A DNA stretch of 64,000 nt from Microbacterium barkeri. Its GTDB lineage: Bacteria; Actinomycetota; Actinomycetes; Actinomycetales; Microbacteriaceae. Location: positions 62,001 through 126,000 of the forward strand of contig NZ_BSEJ01000004.1 in NCBI RefSeq assembly GCF_027921765.1, given 5' to 3'. The position numbers and the translations under genes were made by a program. The notes below the pieces were generated by a model. The model did no database searches and had not been told where the DNA came from. It worked only from the letters and a program-made list of their open reading frames with translations. Positions 32,822-41,973 of this stretch are shown one piece after another; position 1 is the stretch's first letter; every line of letters starts with the position of its first letter.

Positions 32822-32857
32822 TGATAACGTGTGGTCTGACCACAGTGGTCAGACCAC
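32822..32857 (+). promoter_or_regulatory. Extended -10 promoter and tandem FadR/LldR-type operators
   Basis: TG-A-TAACGT (32822-32830) looks like an extended -10. Directly after it come GTGGTCTGACCAC (32831-32843) and GTGGTCAGACCAC (32845-32857), two copies of the TGGTCnGACCA operator known for FadR-subfamily GntR regulators such as LldR. The two copies together are almost one large palindrome. Confidence 0.85.
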
Positions 32858-32867
32858 AGGAGACGTC

Positions 32868-33602
32868 ATGGCAGACGATCAGCGCGCCTGGGAGAGCGTC
32901 CTCTCCCACCTCGAGCGCGCCCTGCTCGACGGATCGCTCGCCCCCGGCGACCGCCTCCCCGGCGAGCGGGCGCTCGCGGCCGAGCTCGGCGTCGGGCGCT
33001 CGAGCGTGCGCGAGGCCATCCGCGTGCTCGAGGTGCTCGGCCTCGTCCGCACGGCGACCGGCTCGGGACCCTCGTCGGGCGCGATCATCGTCGCGGTCCC
33101 CGGCGGCGGGATGTCGGCCCTCATGCGGCTGCAGCTCGCGGCCACCGGGTTCCCCGTGTCCGACATCGTCGACACGCGCCTCGTGCTGGAGACGCACGTC
33201 GCGCGCCACCTCGCGCGCATCTCCCCCGACCTCTCGGCCGCGACGTCGCTCCTCGACGCGATGGACGAGCCCTCGCTCTCGGAGGCCGAGTTCCTCGCGC
33301 TCGATCAGCAGTTCCACCTCTCGCTCGCCGAGGCCTCGGGCAACCAGGTCATCACGGCGACGATGGCGGGCCTCCGATCGGCGATCGAGTCCTATGTGAC
33401 CGCGGGAGCGCACGCGGTCGGCGACTGGACCGCGACCTGCGGGCGGCTTCGCGATGAGCATCGCGGCATCCTCGCGGCGATCGCCGACTCCGACGAGGAC
33501 GCCGCCGCCACGGCCATCCGCGACCACATCACGACCTACTACGACCAGATCACCATGGAGAGGGAGCAGAATGCTCAAGCGCCAGCTGCCCAACCCCGCT
33601 GA
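32868..33602 (+). CDS. lldR: GntR-family regulator, FadR/LldR type
   Basis: 244 residues. The winged helix-turn-helix has [37 protein letters not shown] sequence over residues ~19-50; a long helical FCD effector domain follows with [15 protein letters not shown] and [12 protein letters not shown] carrying the metal-site His residues. AGGAG precedes the ATG at 32868. It is preceded by two TGGTCnGACCA sites, so autoregulation is expected, and overlaps the lactate dehydrogenase gene by 32 nt. Assignment to lactate control rests on that neighbour. Confidence 0.88.
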   Translation: MADDQRAWESVLSHLERALLDGSLAPGDRLPGERALAAELGVGRSSVREAIRVLEVLGLVRTATGSGPSSGAIIVAVPGGGMSALMRLQLAATGFPVSDIVDTRLVLETHVARHLARISPDLSAATSLLDAMDEPSLSEAEFLALDQQFHLSLAEASGNQVITATMAGLRSAIESYVTAGAHAVGDWTATCGRLRDEHRGILAAIADSDEDAAATAIRDHITTYYDQITMEREQNAQAPAAQPR

Positions 33603-34839
33603 GCTCCTCGAGCTCATGCAGTTCAAGAAGCCCGACCTCAACGGCAAGCGACGCCGTCTCGAGGCGGCGCTCACGACGTACGACCTGCGCGCGATCGCCA
33701 AGCGCCGCACACCGGCGGCCGCGTTCGACTACACCGACGGCGCCGCCGAGGGAGAGCTCTCGATCGCGCGCGCCCGACAGGCCTTCGAGGACATCGAGTT
33801 CCACCCCGACATCCTCCGGCCGGCCGAGCACGTCGACACGTCGACGACGATCCTCGGCGGGCCGAGCGCGCTCCCGTTCGGCATCGCGCCCACCGGGTTC
33901 ACGCGCCTCATGCAGACCGAGGGCGAGTACGCGGGCGCGGGCGCCGCCGCCGCCGCGGGCATCCCGTTCACGCTGTCGACGCTCGGCACGACCTCGATCG
34001 AGGACGTCAAGGCGACGAACCCGAATGGCCGCAACTGGTTCCAGCTCTACGTCATGCGCCAGCGCGAGATCTCGTACGGCCTCGTCGAGCGCGCCGCCAA
34101 GGCCGGGTTCGACACCCTCATGTTCACGGTCGACACCCCGGTCGCGGGCGCCCGCCTGCGCGACAAGCGCAACGGCTTCTCGATCCCCCCGCAGCTCTCC
34201 CTCGGCACGATCGTGAACGCCATCCCGCGCCCGTGGTGGTGGTTCGACTTCCTCACGATGCCCAAGCTCGAGTTCGCGTCGCTCTCGTCGACGGGCGGCA
34301 CGGTCGGCGACCTGCTCAACGCCGCGATGGACCCGACCATCTCGTACGACGACCTCGACATCATCCGCTCGATGTGGCCCGGCAAGCTCGTCGTGAAGGG
34401 CGTGCAGAACGTGCCGGACGCCAAGCGCCTCGTCGACCTCGGCGTCGACGGCATCGTGCTGTCCAACCACGGCGGCCGTCAGCTCGACCGCGCCCCCGTG
34501 CCGTTCCACCTGCTGCCGAACGTCGTGCGCGAGGTCGGCTCCGACGCGACCGTGATGATCGACACGGGCATCATGAACGGCGCCGACATCGTCGCCTCGG
34601 TCGCGCTCGGGGCGAAGTTCACGCTCGTCGGCCGCGCGTACCTCTACGGGCTCATGGCGGGCGGCCGTGCGGGCGTCGACCGCATGATCGCGATCCTGCG
34701 GACCGAGATCGAGCGCACGATGGCGCTCCTCGGCGTCTCCACCCTCGAGGAGCTCGAGCCGCGCCACGTGACGCAGCTCAGCCGCCTCGTGCCGGTCGCC
34801 CCCGCGCACGTCGCGGCAGCCGAGGCCGCGCGCGCCTGA
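33571..34839 (+). CDS. lldD: FMN-dependent L-lactate dehydrogenase
   Basis: A 422-residue alpha-hydroxy-acid dehydrogenase with a TIM barrel. FMN and catalytic residues are Lys276 in LVVKGVQ, His300 and Arg303 in [23 protein letters not shown] and [12 protein letters not shown] line the flavin site. It oxidises L-lactate to pyruvate and feeds electrons to the respiratory chain. L-lactaldehyde oxidation in the rhamnose pathway yields lactate, so this gene could finish that route, though it also serves general lactate use. The ATG at 33571 lies inside the 3' end of lldR, giving tight coupling. A strong terminator follows. Confidence 0.92.
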   Translation: MLKRQLPNPAELLELMQFKKPDLNGKRRRLEAALTTYDLRAIAKRRTPAAAFDYTDGAAEGELSIARARQAFEDIEFHPDILRPAEHVDTSTTILGGPSALPFGIAPTGFTRLMQTEGEYAGAGAAAAAGIPFTLSTLGTTSIEDVKATNPNGRNWFQLYVMRQREISYGLVERAAKAGFDTLMFTVDTPVAGARLRDKRNGFSIPPQLSLGTIVNAIPRPWWWFDFLTMPKLEFASLSSTGGTVGDLLNAAMDPTISYDDLDIIRSMWPGKLVVKGVQNVPDAKRLVDLGVDGIVLSNHGGRQLDRAPVPFHLLPNVVREVGSDATVMIDTGIMNGADIVASVALGAKFTLVGRAYLYGLMAGGRAGVDRMIAILRTEIERTMALLGVSTLEELEPRHVTQLSRLVPVAPAHVAAAEAARA

Positions 34840-34845
34840 CCTCGA

Positions 34846-34885
34846 GCGGAAGGGGCGTCGGGATCGGTCCCGGCGCCCCTTCCGC
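34846..34885 (+). terminator. Terminator hairpin after lldD
   Basis: A 12-bp perfect outer stem (34846-34857 with 34874-34885) continues inward with CGGGA/TCCCG around a TCGG loop, about 17 paired bases in all. It ends just before the -10 of the next gene. Confidence 0.8.
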
Positions 34886-34901
34886 GCGCTACCGTGAAGG
34901 C

Positions 34902-35843
34902 ATGGCGAAGGCGATCCAGCACACCGAGCTCGGCGGCCCCGAGGTCCTGACGCTCGCAGACGTCCCCGATCCCGTCCCCGGACCCGGCGAGGTCGCCATC
35001 CGGGTCGAGGCGGCCGGCGTGAACCCCGTCGAGTGGAAGCTCAGGACGGGGCTGCGTCCCACTCCGCCGATCACCGAGCCCCGCCGCGTCGGCAGCGACG
35101 GCGCCGGCCACATCACCGCGGTCGGCGCGGACGTCGACGGCTTCCGCGTCGGCGACCCGGTCGCGTTCACGGGCGCGCAGGGCGCCTACGCGACGGATGT
35201 CGTCGCACCGGCCGATCACGTGTTCGCGCGCCCCGCGGGCGTCACGGCCGCACAGGGCGCAGCGCTCGGCATCCCGATCGGGACGGCGTACCAGGCCCTG
35301 CGCTCGCTCGGCGTGCGCGCCGACGACACGCTCCTCGTGCACGGCGGCTCCGGCGCCGTCGGACAGGCGGTCATCCAGTTCGCCGTGCTCGCCGGCGCAC
35401 GCGTCATCGCCACGACGAGCGACGCGCGGGCCGACCGCGTGCGCGGGCTCGGCGCCAAGCCGGTCGCGTACGGGCCGGGCCTCGTCGACCGTGTGCGCGC
35501 GCTCGCCCCGCACGGTCCGACCGTAATCCTCGACGCCGTCGGCACCGACGAGGCGCTGCACGCGTCGCTCGAGCTCCTCGACGACCGCACGCGGATCGCC
35601 ACGCTCGTGCAGGGCGCGAAGGCCGACGCGCTCGGCATCCGCGCCTTCAGCGGAGGCTCGCCTCGGCCGCTCACGCCGCAGCAGGAGGCCTGGCGTCTGG
35701 AAGCGGTGCCCGTCGCGCTCGCGCTCCTGGCCGCCGGGCGGTTCAGCGTCGAGATCGGCGAAGCGCTCCCGCTCGCCGAGGCGCCGCAGGCGCATCGGCT
35801 CGTCGAGGAGGGCGCGAACGGCAAGGTGCTGCTCATCCCCTGA
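34902..35843 (+). CDS. Zinc-independent quinone oxidoreductase (MDR family)
   Basis: 313 residues with the medium-chain dehydrogenase fold: an N-terminal GroES-like domain (EVAIRVEAAGVNPVEWKLRTG) and a Rossmann domain with LLVHGGSGAVGQAVIQFA. The zinc ligands of alcohol dehydrogenases are absent, as in NADPH:quinone reductases. A -10-like TACCGT (34890-34895) lies 6 nt before the ATG, suggesting a leaderless message. Role in the island not apparent; probably a general NADPH-dependent detoxifying reductase. Confidence 0.87.
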   Translation: MAKAIQHTELGGPEVLTLADVPDPVPGPGEVAIRVEAAGVNPVEWKLRTGLRPTPPITEPRRVGSDGAGHITAVGADVDGFRVGDPVAFTGAQGAYATDVVAPADHVFARPAGVTAAQGAALGIPIGTAYQALRSLGVRADDTLLVHGGSGAVGQAVIQFAVLAGARVIATTSDARADRVRGLGAKPVAYGPGLVDRVRALAPHGPTVILDAVGTDEALHASLELLDDRTRIATLVQGAKADALGIRAFSGGSPRPLTPQQEAWRLEAVPVALALLAAGRFSVEIGEALPLAEAPQAHRLVEEGANGKVLLIP

Positions 35844-35922
35844 CCCGGCGCGGCATTCCCGCGCCGAAACACGGCGTCATACGGATTCCGGGCGACCCCC
35901 TGCGGGTCGACAGAATGGCCGC

Positions 35923-37230
35923 ATGACACAGGCCGAGCCGACGGCGGGATTCGCCACGACCCAGCTCCACGCGGGCTACGTGCCGGGCACGCCCGAGTTC
36001 ACGGTGCTCCCTCCCGTGTACCAGTCCTCGGCCTACGCCTTCTCGTCGCTCACCGAGGCGCGCGAGAAGTTCGCGCTACGCGAGAAGGGCTACATCTACA
36101 GCCGCAACAACAACCCGACGCAGGCCGTGCTCGAGCAGCGCCTCGCGCGTCTCGAGGGCGGCGTGGCCGCCGCGGCCGTCGCCTCGGGCCAGGCCGCGGT
36201 CGCGCTCGCGACGCTCGCCCTGCTGGGGCGCGGCGGCCACATCGTCGCGGCGAGTCAGCTGTACGGGGGCACGGTCGACCTCTTCGACGACACCTTCCGC
36301 GACTTCGGCCTCGACGTCACGTTCGTCGACCAGGACGACCTCGACGGATGGCGCCGCGCGGTCCGTCCGAGCACGCGCGCGTTCTTCGCCGAGTCGGTCG
36401 CGAACCCGATCGCGCAGGTGCTCGACATCTCGGCGGTCGCCCACATCGCCCACGAGGCTGGCGTGCCCCTCGTGATCGACAACACGGTCGCGACGCCGTT
36501 CCTCCTCCGCCCCCGCGACTTCGGCGCCGACATCGTCGTGCACTCCGCGACGAAGTTCATCGGCGGACACGGCTCGTCGCTCGGCGGCGTCGTGGTCGAC
36601 CTCGGCACGTTCGACTTCTCCGCCGAGCCCGAGAAGTGGCCCGGCCTCTTCGTGCCGCACTGGCGCTACGGCGACGTCTCGCTCTGGGAGGCCTTCGGGC
36701 GCGAGCGCGCCTTCACGACCCTCGTGAAGTCGAAGTTCGTCGGCGATCTGGGCCCCGCGCTCTCCCCCTTCAACGCGTTCCAGCTCATCCAGGGGCTCGA
36801 GACCCTCGACCTGCGCGTGAGCCGCCACGTCGAGAACGCGAAGGCCGTCGCAGCCTTCCTCGACGCCCATCCGTCGGTCGGCGTCGTCTTCCACCCGTCG
36901 ATCGAGACGAACCCGTGGCGGGCGCGCGCTGAGACGTACCTCCCGAAGGGCTCGCCGAGCGTGTTCGCGTTCGAGCTCGCGCCGAGCGACGAGGACACGT
37001 TCGACCGCGTGGAGCGGGTGATCGACGCCCTGCGGACCATCCGCCTCGTGGCGAACATCGGCGACGCGCGCACGATCGTCGCGCACCCCGCCTCGATGAC
37101 GCACAACCACATGACGCCCGATCAGCTCGCGGCCGCCGGCATCTCGCAGGGCACCATCCGCATCTCGGTCGGCCTCGAGGAGGCCGCCGACATCATCGCC
37201 GACCTCGACCAGGCTCTCGCCCGCGCCTAG
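35923..37230 (+). CDS. O-acetylhomoserine (thiol)-lyase / sulfhydrylase
   Basis: A 435-residue PLP enzyme of the Cys/Met metabolism family. The Schiff-base lysine is Lys211 in [31 protein letters not shown] and the C-terminal [11 protein letters not shown] substrate block are typical for O-acetylhomoserine sulfhydrylase (MetY). It makes homocysteine from O-acetylhomoserine and sulfide. CAGAAT (35911-35916) sits 6 nt upstream of the ATG, again a leaderless layout. Housekeeping amino-acid metabolism. Confidence 0.9.
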   Translation: MTQAEPTAGFATTQLHAGYVPGTPEFTVLPPVYQSSAYAFSSLTEAREKFALREKGYIYSRNNNPTQAVLEQRLARLEGGVAAAAVASGQAAVALATLALLGRGGHIVAASQLYGGTVDLFDDTFRDFGLDVTFVDQDDLDGWRRAVRPSTRAFFAESVANPIAQVLDISAVAHIAHEAGVPLVIDNTVATPFLLRPRDFGADIVVHSATKFIGGHGSSLGGVVVDLGTFDFSAEPEKWPGLFVPHWRYGDVSLWEAFGRERAFTTLVKSKFVGDLGPALSPFNAFQLIQGLETLDLRVSRHVENAKAVAAFLDAHPSVGVVFHPSIETNPWRARAETYLPKGSPSVFAFELAPSDEDTFDRVERVIDALRTIRLVANIGDARTIVAHPASMTHNHMTPDQLAAAGISQGTIRISVGLEEAADIIADLDQALARA

Positions 37231-37253
37231 CGCCCTCGTCCGCACAGCCGGTC

Positions 37254-37323
37254 GCAGCCCGGTCGAGCGCAGCCGTTCGCAGCCCGCCGCGCGCAGCCCG
37301 TCGCGCAGCCCGGTCGAGCGCAG
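37254..37323. repeat. GC-rich direct repeats downstream of the sulfhydrylase gene
   Basis: GCAGCCCGGTCGAGCGCAG occurs at 37254-37272 and 37305-37323, with degenerate CGCAGCC copies between and around them. The run lies in the 236-nt gap before the M24-like gene; no gene is visible there. Confidence 0.6.
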
Positions 37324-37418
37324 GACTTTCCGCCCGGAGCAGGACCATCCGCGCGTTCGCGTCCTGCAGCCGCGCGATTCTCCTGCCGTGGCGATGGCAC
37401 CGGCCGTGCCATCGCACC

Positions 37419-37443
37419 GAGAAACCGGTTCCTCGCGTAGAGT
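37419..37443 (+). promoter_or_regulatory. Operator and -10 of the M24-like gene
   Basis: GAGAAACCGGTTCCTC (37419-37434), palindromic at AACCGGTT, lies just upstream of a -10-like TAGAGT (37438-37443). It resembles the operator at 39665-39682 and is probably bound by the same LacI protein. The -35 is poor. Confidence 0.65.
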
Positions 37444-37466
37444 GTGTGCCGAGCAAGGGAGCACCC

Positions 37467-38528
37467 ATGACCACGCTGACCGGCAGGGCCGCCGTCTCGA
37501 CCGACCGTCCGCACAAGCTCGCGCGCATCGCGGACCTCCTCGACCGGCGCGGCGCGACCGCCGTGCAGCTCACATCCGGCGCGAGCCTGTCCTGGCTGCT
37601 CGACGGGGCGCGCACCTCGGTTCCGCTCGGCGGTCCGCCCGTCTTCTCGGCGGTGGTCCGCGTCGACGGCGAGATCGTCGTGACCGCCCCGCGCAACGAG
37701 GCCGAGCGTCTCGCGGAGGAGGAGATCGGCGGCGCCGAGATCCACCCCGTCGACTGGTTCGCGCCCCTCGCGCCGCCCGTCGAGGGCGTCGTCGACGAGG
37801 CCGAGCTCGAGGCCGAGCTGCGCGCGGCACGCGCGAGCCTTCTCCCGGTCGAGCACGAGCGCTACCGGCGTCTCGGCGCCGACGCCGCGCGCGCGATGAC
37901 CGAGGTGCTCGCCGAGGCGACTCCCGAGATGTCGGAGTTCGAGCTCGCCGGGCGACTCGCGCACGCCATCCTCGCCCGCGGCGCTGAGCCGGCGGTCGTG
38001 CTCGCCGCGGGAGCCGCCCGGGGCGGGCTGCAGCACCCGCTGCCGACGGCGGCCCCGCTCGGCGACCGCGCGATGGCGGTCGCGACCGCGAAGCGCGACG
38101 GCCTCCACGTGAGCCTCACGCGCTGGGTGCGCTTCCGCGGGTCCGAGCCGGATGGCGCGCCGCGGGTCCTCGAGGTCGAGGCTGACGCCTGGGCGGCGAC
38201 GCGCGCGGGCCGCGCGCTCGGCGACGTGCTCGACGACATCGCCGCGAGCTACCGGCGCCATGGCTTCGGCGAGGACGGCTGGCTGCGCCACCACCAGGGC
38301 GGGCCGACGGGATACGCGGGACGCGACCCCAAGGCCGTGCCCGCGCTCCGCGACCGCGTGGCGGAGAACCAGGCCTTCGCCTGGAACCCCTGGGCCCCCG
38401 GGGTGAAGGTCGAGGACACCGTCGTGCTCGATGGCGCGGGCGGCGTCGAGGTCCTGAGCGCCGACCCGGCCTGGCCCCGCATCGACGTGCGCGGCGTCGC
38501 GCGTCCCGCGACACTCGAGGTCGGATGA
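37467..38528 (+). CDS. M24 (creatinase/aminopeptidase P fold) family protein, probably lacking the metal site
   Basis: 353 residues with an N-terminal creatinase-like domain (to ~125) and a C-terminal pita-bread domain. Where active M24 peptidases carry two Asp, one His and two Glu, this protein shows LHVSLTRWV in place of the SDxTR region, LRHHQGGPTGY at the His site, FAWNPWAPG where MxxxxEPG is expected, and VKVEDTVVL with the last Glu kept. At most two ligands seem present, so it may be a non-peptidase member of a divergent subfamily. AAGGGAG precedes the ATG. Its operator matches the uronate operon downstream, linking it to sugar-acid use. Function unknown. Confidence 0.72.
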   Translation: MTTLTGRAAVSTDRPHKLARIADLLDRRGATAVQLTSGASLSWLLDGARTSVPLGGPPVFSAVVRVDGEIVVTAPRNEAERLAEEEIGGAEIHPVDWFAPLAPPVEGVVDEAELEAELRAARASLLPVEHERYRRLGADAARAMTEVLAEATPEMSEFELAGRLAHAILARGAEPAVVLAAGAARGGLQHPLPTAAPLGDRAMAVATAKRDGLHVSLTRWVRFRGSEPDGAPRVLEVEADAWAATRAGRALGDVLDDIAASYRRHGFGEDGWLRHHQGGPTGYAGRDPKAVPALRDRVAENQAFAWNPWAPGVKVEDTVVLDGAGGVEVLSADPAWPRIDVRGVARPATLEVG

Positions 38529-38633
38529 CCGGCTGGACGACGGCAGCCGCGCACGGCTTCGCACGTCTACCGCCTGCCGACCCCGGACGACCGCTGACGG
38601 GACGATCGCCCGACGGCCGATACGCTCGAATCC

Positions 38634-39626
38634 ATGACGGCCAAGCTGCGCATCTCGGATGTCGCGAAGCACGCGGGGGTGTCGCCGGCCACCGTGTCGC
38701 GGGTCATGAACGGCAACCCGAAGGTCGACCCGGCCCTCGTCCAGCGCGTGCAGGACGCGGCGGCCGAGCTCGGGTACACCGCGAGCCCCCTCGCGCGAAG
38801 CCTCGCCCTCGGGAAGACTCAGACGGTCGCGGTGCTCGTGCCCGACCTCGGGAACCCGACCTTCCAGGCCATCCTGCGCACGCTGAGCCGCGCCGCGGCG
38901 GGCGACGGCTACCACGTGCTCGTCGCCGACTCCGCCGAGGTCGCGGCCGATGAGGCGGCGCTCGCTCTGCAGGCCCGCCGTCGCACCGACGGCGTCGTGC
39001 TCGTCGCGCCGCGCATGCCCGACGACGAGCTCGCCGCGGCGCTGCCGCGTCTCGCTCCCGCCGTGCTCGTGAACCGTGGAGGGGACGGCGCCCCCGTCGT
39101 CGCGGCCGACTACGGCCGCGGCCTCCGCGAGCTCATCGAGCACCTCCGGATGCTCGGCCACCGTCGGCTGCTCTACCTCGCGGGCGTCCCGGGCAGCGCG
39201 TCGAACGCGCGGCGCGTCGCGGCGATCGCCGAGGCGAGGGCCGCCCATCCGGATCTCGACATCGCCGAGGCGCCCTGCGGGACGGGCTTCGCCGACGGCT
39301 CCGCGGCGGTCGCGACCGTGCGCGCCCACGAGGCCACGGCGGTTCTCGCCTACAACGACCTCGTCGCGATGGGCCTCCTCAGCGCACTCCACGAAGAGGG
39401 CGTTGCGGTCCCGCACGAGGTGTCCGTGACGGGCTTCGACGACATCCCGTTCGCGCGCTACACGACACCGCCTCTCACGACCGCGAGCGTTCCGACCGAT
39501 CGGATGGGCGAGCTCGCGTGGAGCGCGATGCGGGCGCTTCTCGAGGACGACGCGGCCGCGCCGCCCGTCGTGCTCGCGCCGACGCTCGCCGTGCGCGGCA
39601 GCACCGCCCCTCCGCCCGCTTCCTGA
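38634..39626 (+). CDS. LacI-family regulator of the uronate module
   Basis: A 330-residue repressor with helix-turn-helix LRISDVAKHAGVSPATVSRVMNG (residues 4-26), a hinge with SPLARSLALGKTQ, and an effector domain (VPDLGNPTFQAILRTL; GFDDIPFARYTTPPLTT). TACGCT (38621-38626) lies 7 nt upstream of the ATG, so the message is probably leaderless. It stands between two GAGAAACC-type operators (37419 and 39665) and is the natural candidate to bind both. No operator is seen in its own promoter. Confidence 0.88.
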   Translation: MTAKLRISDVAKHAGVSPATVSRVMNGNPKVDPALVQRVQDAAAELGYTASPLARSLALGKTQTVAVLVPDLGNPTFQAILRTLSRAAAGDGYHVLVADSAEVAADEAALALQARRRTDGVVLVAPRMPDDELAAALPRLAPAVLVNRGGDGAPVVAADYGRGLRELIEHLRMLGHRRLLYLAGVPGSASNARRVAAIAEARAAHPDLDIAEAPCGTGFADGSAAVATVRAHEATAVLAYNDLVAMGLLSALHEEGVAVPHEVSVTGFDDIPFARYTTPPLTTASVPTDRMGELAWSAMRALLEDDAAAPPVVLAPTLAVRGSTAPPPAS

Positions 39627-39659
39627 GCCGCACGCTGGCCTCCGCAGGCGACCTCGTGG

Positions 39660-39682
39660 TATCGTGAGAAACCGCTTTCTCA
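39660..39682 (+). promoter_or_regulatory. Operator of the uronate operon
   Basis: TGAGAAACCGCTTTCTCA (39665-39682) is a perfect 7-bp inverted repeat around CCGC. An extended -10-like TGGTATCGT ends at 39665. The site precedes the operon that begins at 39698 by 15 nt and overlaps the expected transcript start. Confidence 0.78.
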
Positions 39683-39697
39683 GGAAGGGACTCACCG

Positions 39698-41035
39698 ATG
39701 AGCCAACTCCGGTACGCCGTCGTCGGAACCGGCCACCGCGCCCAGATGTACGTCGACGCGATCACCGACACCTACGCCGACCGGGCGGCGCTCGTCGCGC
39801 TGTGCGAGCCCAACCCGGTCCGCGCCGACGTGTACGCGCAGCGGGTCGCAGGCAAGGGACTGCCGACGCCGAGCGTCTGGACGCCCGACCGCCTCGAGGA
39901 CATGATCCGCGCCGAGCGCATCGAGCGGGTCGTCATCTGCTCTCGCGACGACACGCACGCCGAGATGATCGTGCGCTCGCTCGAGGCGGGCGTCGACGTC
40001 GTCGTGGAGAAGCCGCTCACGATCGACGCCCCGAGCGCTGCGCGCATCGAGGAGGCGGTCGCGCGCACAGGCCGTCAGGTCGTCATCACCTTCAACTACC
40101 GCTACTCCCCGCGCAACAGCGCGCTGCGCGAGGTCGTGCGGTCGGGTCGGATCGGGCGGGTCACGTCGATCGACTTCTCCTGGATGCTCGACACGAAGCA
40201 CGGCGCAGACTACTTCCGCCGCTGGCACCGCGAGAAGGCGCATTCGGGCGGGCTCCTCGTGCACAAGTCGAGCCACCACTTCGATCTCGTCAACTGGTGG
40301 ATCGCGAGCGAGCCGCGGCGCGTGTTCGCCTCGGGCGGTCTGCGCTTCTACGGTGCGGAGAACGCGGCCGCGCGCGGGCTCGGCGAGCGACCCGAGCGCG
40401 GCACGCACGAGGGCGCGCACGATCCGTTCGAGCTCGACCTGCGCGAGGACCCGCGTCTGAAGACCCTGTACCTCGAGGCCGAGCAGCACGACGGCTACGT
40501 GCGCGACCGCGACGTCTTCAGCGACGGCATCACCATCGAGGACAACCTCGCTCTCATCGTGGACTACGCGTCGGGAGCCACGCTCGGCTACTCCCTCAAC
40601 GCCCATGCGCCGTGGGAGGGCTACCGCGTCGCGATCAACGGCACCGAGGGCCGCGCCGAGCTCGAGGTCGTCGAGCGCGGATCCCTCGTGCCCGACGAGG
40701 GGCTCCATCCCGTGCTCGACCCGAGCGCGGTCGACGCGGAGACGTCGGTCCTGCGCCCGAGCGGCGAGCGCCTCATCGTGCAGCGGCACTGGGAGGAGCC
40801 CGTCGAGATCGAGATCCGCCGGTCGGGCGAGGGGGGCCACGGGGGCGGCGACGCGCTGCTCCTCTCCGACGTCTTCGTCGGCCCCGGCGACGACCCGCTC
40901 GGGCGCCCTGCCGACTGGAGCGACGGCATCCGCTCGATCGCCGTCGGGATCGCGGGGAACCGCTCGCTCGAGACGGGACTCCCCGTGCGCGTGTCCGACC
41001 TGGGCATCGCGCTGCTCGCCGAGGACCAGCCGTGA
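39698..41035 (+). CDS. Gfo/Idh/MocA-family oxidoreductase (uronate operon)
   Basis: 445 residues, longer than usual. Rossmann start LRYAVVGTGHRAQMYVDAI, EKP motif VVVEKPLTIDAPS (about residue 105), and a long second domain with LLVHKSSHHFDLVNWW. It is the first gene behind the operator at 39665. It could oxidise a uronate or a methylated/acetylated derivative at the entry of the pathway; if the adjacent extended SDR is not the uronate dehydrogenase, this gene is the alternative. The GAAGGGA site upstream supports the ATG at 39698. Confidence 0.82.
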   Translation: MSQLRYAVVGTGHRAQMYVDAITDTYADRAALVALCEPNPVRADVYAQRVAGKGLPTPSVWTPDRLEDMIRAERIERVVICSRDDTHAEMIVRSLEAGVDVVVEKPLTIDAPSAARIEEAVARTGRQVVITFNYRYSPRNSALREVVRSGRIGRVTSIDFSWMLDTKHGADYFRRWHREKAHSGGLLVHKSSHHFDLVNWWIASEPRRVFASGGLRFYGAENAAARGLGERPERGTHEGAHDPFELDLREDPRLKTLYLEAEQHDGYVRDRDVFSDGITIEDNLALIVDYASGATLGYSLNAHAPWEGYRVAINGTEGRAELEVVERGSLVPDEGLHPVLDPSAVDAETSVLRPSGERLIVQRHWEEPVEIEIRRSGEGGHGGGDALLLSDVFVGPGDDPLGRPADWSDGIRSIAVGIAGNRSLETGLPVRVSDLGIALLAEDQP

Positions 41036-41973
41036 GCCGCATCCTCGTGACGGGCGGCGCGGGGCGCCTCGGCCGCACGCTCGTCGCGGGCCTCGCTGCC
41101 GCGGGCCACGACCTCGTGTCGGTCGACCGGCAGGTCTCCGACGCCCCCGAGCTCGCGGGCGTCGAGCAGGTCGCCGCCGACCTCGGCGCCCCCGGCGCGG
41201 CGGCCGACGCGATCGCGCAGGCGCGCCCCGACGCCCTCATCCACCTCGCGGCGATCGCCGTCCCGTTCAGCGCCCCCGAGGACGTCATCATGCGCGCGAA
41301 CGCGGGCCTCGCGGTGTCCGTGATGGGAGCCGCGGCGGCGGCCGGCGTCGGGAGGATCGTCGCGGCGTCGAGCCCGACCGTGCTCGGCTACGGCGCTCCG
41401 ACGGGCTGGACTCCCGAGCGGCTTCCGCTCGACGAGGACACGCCCCCGCTCCCCTGGAACGCGTACGCGCTGTCGAAGCTCATCATCGAGCAGTCCATCG
41501 GCATGCTGCGTCGTCAGACCGGCGACGCCGTCCGCTATGCGGCCTTCCGCCCCTGCTACGTCATCGCCCCCGAGGAGTGGGCGGGCGCGCCCACCCAGCA
41601 GGGCCACACCGTCCGCGAACGGCTCGACGACCCGGCCCTGTCGGCCCCCGCGCTCTTCAACTACGTCGACGCGCGCGATGTGTCCCGCTTCGCCGACACG
41701 CTGCTCGCGGCCATGGGCGACATCCCGAACGGCGAGGTGTTCTTCGTCGGCGCCGACGACGCCCTCGCGCGCGAGCCGCTGTGCGAGCTCCTCCCGCGCT
41801 TCCACCCGGGAACCGCCCGCGCGGCCGCCGAGCTCACGGGCACCGCTCCGGCGTTCTCGAACGCCAAGGCGCGGCGCCTGCTCGGGTGGAGCCCCCAGCA
41901 CGCGTGGCGCGACGAGCTCGGCGAGCGCGTCGCGGTGTCCGCATCCCCTCGACAGGAGAACCGCCTTGACTGA
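41032..41973 (+). CDS. NAD-dependent extended SDR epimerase/dehydrogenase
   Basis: 313 residues. The cofactor loop is ILVTGGAGRLGRT (residues 4-16), Ser in AASSPTVLGYG, and the active-site NAYALSK gives Tyr and Lys. A GTG start at 41032 overlaps the stop of the previous gene. Given the aldarate dehydratase downstream, the expected activity is oxidation of D-galacturonate to the lactone of galactarate (uronate dehydrogenase). However, it is longer than known Udh proteins and has a UDP-sugar-epimerase-like body, so the assignment is an inference from context. Confidence 0.8.
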   Translation: MSRILVTGGAGRLGRTLVAGLAAAGHDLVSVDRQVSDAPELAGVEQVAADLGAPGAAADAIAQARPDALIHLAAIAVPFSAPEDVIMRANAGLAVSVMGAAAAAGVGRIVAASSPTVLGYGAPTGWTPERLPLDEDTPPLPWNAYALSKLIIEQSIGMLRRQTGDAVRYAAFRPCYVIAPEEWAGAPTQQGHTVRERLDDPALSAPALFNYVDARDVSRFADTLLAAMGDIPNGEVFFVGADDALAREPLCELLPRFHPGTARAAAELTGTAPAFSNAKARRLLGWSPQHAWRDELGERVAVSASPRQENRLD

